The notes under the pieces are model-generated. The model saw only the letters and a list, made by a program, of their open reading frames with translations, searched no databases and was not told where the DNA came from. The position numbers and the translations under genes are program-made. A stretch of DNA of 9,507 nucleotides from JBDSLU01 sp039916225 (GTDB taxonomy: Bacteria; Acidobacteriota; Vicinamibacteria; Vicinamibacterales; Vicinamibacteraceae): positions 1 through 9,507 of the forward strand of contig JBDSLU010000461.1 of NCBI GenBank assembly GCA_039916225.1, in the 5' to 3' direction. This document shows, piece by piece, positions 6,540 through 9,507 of this stretch. Position 1 is the stretch's first letter. The number at the start of each line of letters is the position of its first letter.

Positions 6540-7334
6540 ATGGAGTGCCGCGAGGTCCGGGAGCTCGCCGAGGCGTTCGTCAGCGAGCAGTTGCTCGTCG
6601 AGACGATGCGCGCCGTCGTCGCGCACCTGGAGCACTGTCCGGCCTGCCGCGAGGAGATCGAGGGACTGCGCCGTCTGCGCGGCGCGCTGCGGTCGGCGTG
6701 GGCGGCGTCGCCCGACCTGGCTCCGCGCCCGGCGTTCGCCGCGGCACTGCGGGCGCGTCTCGAGTCGCAGGCGGCCGGCGATCATCCCGCGGCGATGTCA
6801 CGACGGCGCTGGCTGGCGATCGCCGCCGGCGGCGCGTTGGTCGCGGGGGCGGGTTGGGGATGGCGCGAGTGGCTGGGGGCCGACGAGCCGGCGTTTCTCC
6901 AGGCGGCGGTCGGCGATCATCGGTTCTGCGCGCTGACCTTCAAGCTGGCCGAGCCGCCGATCTCGCTCGACGAAGCCGCTCGCCGCTACGGCGGCGTCTA
7001 CGCCAGGCTCGAGGCGATCGAGCCGTCCGCCACGACCTTGTCGGGCGGACCGCTGCGCATCGTCGCACGGCACTCGTGCGTGTTCGAGGGACGCCGCTTC
7101 GCGCACCTCGTACTGCTGTACAAGAACGAGAAGGTGTCGCTCCTCGTGACCGACGATACGAAGGACGAGCAGGCTGGCCCGACCGCACAGGCAGCGACCA
7201 ACAACTTCCAGGTGGCGTCGATGCATGCCGGGCGTCACGGCGTGTTCGTCGTGTCGTCGCTCGACCAGGGTGACGTATCCGAGGTGGCGCAGGCGCTGGC
7301 CGAGCCGCTCGCGCGAGCGTTGGCCAATGCGTAA
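6540..7334 (+). CDS. Membrane-anchored ZAS-type anti-sigma factor with periplasmic cysteine-containing domain
   Basis: The protein has 264 aa. The N-terminal cytoplasmic part has the zinc anti-sigma motif H29-x3-C33-x2-C36 (HLEHCPAC), with C3 as a possible fourth ligand. A single membrane helix lies at about residues 91-108 (WLAIAAGGALVAGAGWGW), preceded by SRRRW, which fits an N-in topology. The C-terminal 150 residues would be periplasmic and contain exactly two cysteines, C130 (DHRFCALTF) and C180 (RHSCVFEGR), plus a stretch LAEPPISLDEAARRYGG. ZAS proteins hold their cognate ECF factor inactive until a signal releases it. The gene follows the sigma gene by 2 bp, with GGGAGGA (6522-6528) and AGG (6531-6533) as SD. 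The cysteine pair suggests redox sensing by disulphide formation, which is a hypothesis. The last 8 bp overlap the next gene. Confidence 0.88.
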   Translation: MECREVRELAEAFVSEQLLVETMRAVVAHLEHCPACREEIEGLRRLRGALRSAWAASPDLAPRPAFAAALRARLESQAAGDHPAAMSRRRWLAIAAGGALVAGAGWGWREWLGADEPAFLQAAVGDHRFCALTFKLAEPPISLDEAARRYGGVYARLEAIEPSATTLSGGPLRIVARHSCVFEGRRFAHLVLLYKNEKVSLLVTDDTKDEQAGPTAQAATNNFQVASMHAGRHGVFVVSSLDQGDVSEVAQALAEPLARALANA

Positions 7335-7548
7335 GGGGCTTTACCCTTCCGCGGTGCCGCAAGCGGTGGCGCTCGGTGGATGGTTGGGCGGCGCAAACGC
7401 CCGGCTGATTCAATTCCTGGCGATGTGCGGGATGCTGGCGTTCATTCCCGGCCACCTGATCATGGTGGCGCTGCACGGCTGGGACAATTTCGCTTCGATG
7501 GTCACCGGCTGGAAGCGCCGTCCCGACTACGACGTATCTATGCGCTGA
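7327..7548 (+). CDS. C-terminal remnant of a cytochrome b561-type membrane protein
   Basis: The frame encodes 73 aa from an ATG at 7327 that overlaps the anti-sigma stop by 8 bp. The sequence GGWLGGANARLIQFLAMCGMLAFIPGHLIMVALHGW, followed by NFASMVTGWKRRPDY, matches the last transmembrane part and tail of b-type cytochromes that serve as membrane anchors of oxidoreductases such as formate dehydrogenase gamma or YedZ1-like subunits. PGH and LHGW keep histidines of the type that bind haem. Such proteins usually have four or more helices and about 200 residues; only one clear helix and part of another remain, and the upstream sequence is the anti-sigma gene. It is probably the product of a deletion that joined the operon to a truncated gene. 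Whether the fragment is translated is unknown; the overlap would permit coupling. Confidence 0.7.
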   Translation: MRKGLYPSAVPQAVALGGWLGGANARLIQFLAMCGMLAFIPGHLIMVALHGWDNFASMVTGWKRRPDYDVSMR

Positions 7549-7560
7549 GACCGAGGACAC

Positions 7561-7594
7561 GGCCGCTCGCGTGGGCCGGGCCCGCGCGGCGGCC
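7561..7594. terminator. Long GC-rich hairpin between convergent genes
   Basis: CGCGTGGGC (7568-7576) pairs with GCCCGCGCG (7580-7588) around a CGG loop with one G-U pair. After a single bulged T (7567) the stem continues with GGCCGC against GCGGCC, giving about 15 pairs. It lies between the plus-strand cytochrome remnant (stop 7548) and the end of the minus-strand Met-rich gene (7610). This fits a bidirectional terminator without a T-tract. Confidence 0.6.
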
Positions 7595-7609
7595 TGTCCC
7601 GGGATGTCG

Positions 7610-8065
7610 CTACATCGAACAGGTGGCGGCGACCATCTTGACCGACGTGACGGTCATCGACATCAGGCCTTTGTCCATCCCGGCCGGCTTGGCCATCTCG
7701 CCCGGCTTGGCCATGCCGTCGGTTTTGGCCATCCCCATCTCGCCGGGCATGCCGGTCACCATCACCTTGTGGCCGACGTGCTTCGACAGGTCGACGGCCT
7801 TGCTGCTGATCATCATGCTGGCCATGGCGTCCTTGCCCATGGCCATGTTGTCCTTGGCCATGCCGTCCTTCTTCATGCCGTCCTTGCGCATCTCGGCCAT
7901 CGGGTGGCTGAGCATGAAGGATCCGGCCATCTCACCCGCCTCCACGCAGCCCGTATAGCTCATGGGCTTGCCCATCCCCATCTTGTCACCGCTCTGTGCG
8001 TTCGCCAGCTGGCTCATGGCCGCGATAGCGACGATCGTGATCCCGGATTTCGTCCACGTGTTCAT
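7610..8065 (-). CDS. Exported methionine-rich protein
   Basis: This is a 151-aa protein. The ATG at 8065 follows TAGGAA (8076-8071), a usable SD. A signal peptide (MNTWTKSGITIVAIAAMSQLANA) should be cleaved near residue 23. The mature 128 residues contain 25 methionines (about 20%). Many occur in short degenerate repeats of the form KDGMxKD or KPxxM: RKDGMKKDGMAKDNM at about 57-75 and KTDGMAKPGEMAKPAGM near the C-terminus. Between them is a more ordered stretch, AVDLSKHVGHKVMVTG, and at the start of the mature part YTGCVEAGE. Two cysteines, C40 and C149, could form a disulphide. Methionine-rich periplasmic proteins bind Cu(I)/Ag(I) or act as sacrificial scavengers of hypochlorite; both are possible here and neither is shown. 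Divergent from the lactonase gene; the ECF motif is not seen on its strand. Confidence 0.85.
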   Translation of the reverse strand: MNTWTKSGITIVAIAAMSQLANAQSGDKMGMGKPMSYTGCVEAGEMAGSFMLSHPMAEMRKDGMKKDGMAKDNMAMGKDAMASMMISSKAVDLSKHVGHKVMVTGMPGEMGMAKTDGMAKPGEMAKPAGMDKGLMSMTVTSVKMVAATCSM

Positions 8066-8167
8066 GTCGACTCATTCCTATCTGAAACTGGCGACACTAC
8101 GTCACCGCAGCATCAATCTCCGGCGCCGGCGAATTTATTCACAGTCGCGCGTGATTCCCGATACACG

Positions 8168-8220
8168 CCCGGTCGAGTCAGCGGCCGGGAGGCGCGGGGA
8201 ATATCGTCGGCTCGACCGGG
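8168..8220. repeat. 10-bp perfect inverted repeat around the lactonase promoter -35
   Basis: CCCGGTCGAG (8168-8177) and CTCGACCGGG (8211-8220) are exact reverse complements 33 bp apart. The right arm fills the end of the promoter spacer and touches the -10 GTATC, and the -35 lies between the arms. GATA (8159-8162) and TATC (8221-8224) flank the arms on the outside. It could be a regulator site or a cruciform. Confidence 0.5.
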
Positions 8221-8224
8221 TATC
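8198..8224 (+). promoter_or_regulatory. Putative ECF-type promoter of the lactonase gene
   Basis: GGAATAT (8198-8204), a 15-bp spacer and GTATC (8220-8224) match in both elements and in spacing the sequence before the sigma gene at 5896-5922. Transcription would start about 8231 and leave a leader of some 70 nt before the GTG at 8301. This makes the lactonase a likely target of the sigma factor encoded here. Confidence 0.62.
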
Positions 8225-8300
8225 CCCTTCACGAGCCGATGAGGCTGAGGAACGCGAATGGTTCGCGCTCCCGCATGTCGTATCGAAGGGACAGTGTCTC

Positions 8301-9425
8301 GTGAAGAAACAAATCCTCGTTCTCTTGACGTTCGTGACGGCGTTGGGCGCGGTCGCGGCGGTGGGCGCGAACGGTCCGCGCCGGATCGATCGGCGACCCT
8401 TTCCTGGAACCATCTACACCGCGTCGAACGCGACCGCGGGGAACGCCATCCTGGTGTTCGATCGCCTGGCGGACGGCCGTCTCGTGCCAGCGGCGAGCGT
8501 GCCGACCGGCGGCGCCGGAACCGGTGCCGGGTTGGGCAATCAGGGCGGCCTCCTGCTGACGCGGGACGATCGGTGGCTGCTCGCGGTCAATGCCGGCAGC
8601 CACTCGCTCTCGGTGTTCGAAGTGCGGCCCCGCGGCCTTCGCCTGGTCGACGTGCAGCCGACCGGCGGCCAGCAGCCCATCAGCGTGACCGAACATCGCG
8701 GCCTGGTCTACGTCGTGCACGCCGGGAGCGACACCATCTCCGGCTTCACGCTGGGCCGCAATGGCCGGCTCCGTGCGATTGAGGGCTCGACCCGTGCCTT
8801 GAGCGGCGCCGGCGTCGGACCGGCGCAGATCGCGTTCACGCCGGCCGGCGACTACCTGATGGTGACCGAGAAGAACACCAACAAGATCGTGACGTTCGAG
8901 GTCGAGCGCGACGGCTCGACGAGCGCCATGCACGTGCAGGACGCCGCCGGGGCGACGCCGTTCGGCTTTGCCTTCGGCCGCCGCGACCAGGTCTTCGTCA
9001 CCGAGGCCTTTGGAGGCGCGCCGAATGCGAGCGCGACGTCGTCGTACGAGATCGACCGCCATGGCATCCTGACCGCGGTGAGCCCGTCGGTGGCGACCGG
9101 GCAGACGGCCGCCTGCTGGGCCGCCCTGACGCCCGATGGCCGATTCGCTTTTGTGACGAATACGGGCAGCGGGTCGATCACGGGGTACGCCATCGACTTC
9201 GACGGACACATCGAGCTGCTCGACGATGATGGCCGCACCGGTGTGACCGGCGACGGCAGCGCGCCCATCGACGTCGTCATCACCGACAGCGGTCGCTTTC
9301 TCTACGACCTGAACAGCGGGTCGCACACGATTGGCAGCTTCCGCATCGGCGCGGACGGCTCGCTGCGCCCGTTGCCGTTCGCGGCGGGCCTGCCGGTCGG
9401 CGCCAACGGCCTCGCCTCGCGCTGA
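8301..9425 (+). CDS. Exported lactonase-family (6-phosphogluconolactonase-like) beta-propeller protein
   Basis: The protein has 374 aa. The GTG at 8301 is preceded by AAGGGA (8286-8291) and begins a signal peptide (MKKQILVLLTFVTALGAVAAVGA). The frame is open further upstream, but through the promoter and without a ribosome site. After the signal come repeated propeller blades with the family pattern: TIYTASNATAGNAILVFDRLADGRLVP, LLAVNAGSHSLSVFEV, VYVVHAGSDTISGFTLGRNGRLRAI, YLMVTEKNTNKIVTFEV, VFVTEAFGG, FAFVTNTGSGSITGYAIDFDGHIELL and FLYDLNSGSHTIGSFRIGADGSLRPL. Length and repeats fit a seven-bladed propeller of the Pfam Lactonase type. Cytoplasmic relatives hydrolyse 6-phosphogluconolactone, but the exported members have unproven substrates, so no reaction is assigned. 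The upstream ECF-type promoter links it to the stress module. Confidence 0.88.
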   Translation: MKKQILVLLTFVTALGAVAAVGANGPRRIDRRPFPGTIYTASNATAGNAILVFDRLADGRLVPAASVPTGGAGTGAGLGNQGGLLLTRDDRWLLAVNAGSHSLSVFEVRPRGLRLVDVQPTGGQQPISVTEHRGLVYVVHAGSDTISGFTLGRNGRLRAIEGSTRALSGAGVGPAQIAFTPAGDYLMVTEKNTNKIVTFEVERDGSTSAMHVQDAAGATPFGFAFGRRDQVFVTEAFGGAPNASATSSYEIDRHGILTAVSPSVATGQTAACWAALTPDGRFAFVTNTGSGSITGYAIDFDGHIELLDDDGRTGVTGDGSAPIDVVITDSGRFLYDLNSGSHTIGSFRIGADGSLRPLPFAAGLPVGANGLASR

Positions 9426-9432
9426 CAGCACG

Positions 9433-9451
9433 GCCGGCCGTGGCGGCCGGC
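9433..9451 (+). terminator. GC-rich hairpin after the lactonase gene
   Basis: GCCGGCC (9433-9439) and GGCCGGC (9445-9451) form a perfect 7-bp stem with a 5-nt loop, starting 8 bp after the stop. There is no T-tract. The position favours a terminator, but such palindromes are easy to find by chance in this composition. Nothing else is supported from here to the right edge. Confidence 0.45.
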
Positions 9452-9507
9452 GTCACATCGCGTCTCCGCCGCCGTTCGTCGGCCAGGTCGTTCTATAGTC
9501 CATCGCG

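Noticed and set aside
8150..8156. GGAATCA on the minus strand upstream of the Met-rich gene as an ECF -35
   Set aside because: At the expected distance the sequence is AAATT rather than GTATC, so ECF control of this gene is not supported.
7571..8242. Gly/His/Leu-rich plus-strand frame with GHAxLGH-like repeats
   Set aside because: The repeats are the antisense reading of the KDGM-type methionine codons (CAT/GCC) of the minus-strand gene. There is no signal peptide or ribosome site.
8229..9431. 400-residue minus-strand frame opposite the lactonase
   Set aside because: It is a composition shadow. The plus frame shows propeller repeats and a signal peptide, while this one has no motif.
9494..9499. 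TATAGT near the right edge as a -10 box
   Set aside because: No recognisable -35 occurs 16-18 bp upstream, and the downstream gene is out of view.

Overview
The window is about two-thirds G+C, with short intergenic gaps, SD-type ribosome sites and many BlaI/M56, ECF sigma/anti-sigma and Met-rich secreted genes. This suggests an environmental Acidobacteriota (Vicinamibacteria-like) genome. The assignment is an inference from gene content; there is no rRNA or marker gene here to prove it.

Region 1 (1-3067) is regulatory. On the minus strand a BlaI-type repressor and an M56 (BlaR1-like) membrane peptidase, cut by the left edge, overlap by ATGA. Divergent from them, on the plus strand, a winged-helix regulator overlaps an SRPBCC/AHSA1-like protein by GTGA. 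The shared spacer holds back-to-back promoters whose -35 boxes form one 9-bp inverted repeat, plus several dyads that look like operators.

Region 2 (3051-5102) is a graveyard with one small intact gene. On the minus strand lie an M61-type aminopeptidase broken by three single-base losses and lacking its C-terminal part, and, upstream of it, a relic of a class-C beta-lactamase-like serine hydrolase. They may be the remains of one operon. A 128-aa protein of unknown function follows on the plus strand.

Region 3 (5122-9451) looks like a redox or envelope-stress module. It holds an exported peroxiredoxin-like protein (minus); an ECF sigma factor with a ZAS-type membrane anti-sigma factor; a 73-aa remnant of a cytochrome b561-type membrane protein overlapping the anti-sigma gene; an exported protein that is about 20% methionine when mature; and an exported beta-propeller lactonase-family protein. 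The sequence GGAATAT-N15-GTATC occurs with identical spacing upstream of the sigma gene and upstream of the lactonase gene. It is probably the promoter recognised by this sigma factor, making the lactonase a regulon member and the sigma gene autoregulated. GC-rich hairpins separate the convergent genes.

The combination of sigma/anti-sigma, methionine-rich periplasmic protein and cytochrome b resembles the logic of the Azospira hypochlorite response (SigF/NrsF, MrpX, YedY1/YedZ1), but with a different anti-sigma type and no molybdoenzyme in view. That parallel is a hypothesis.
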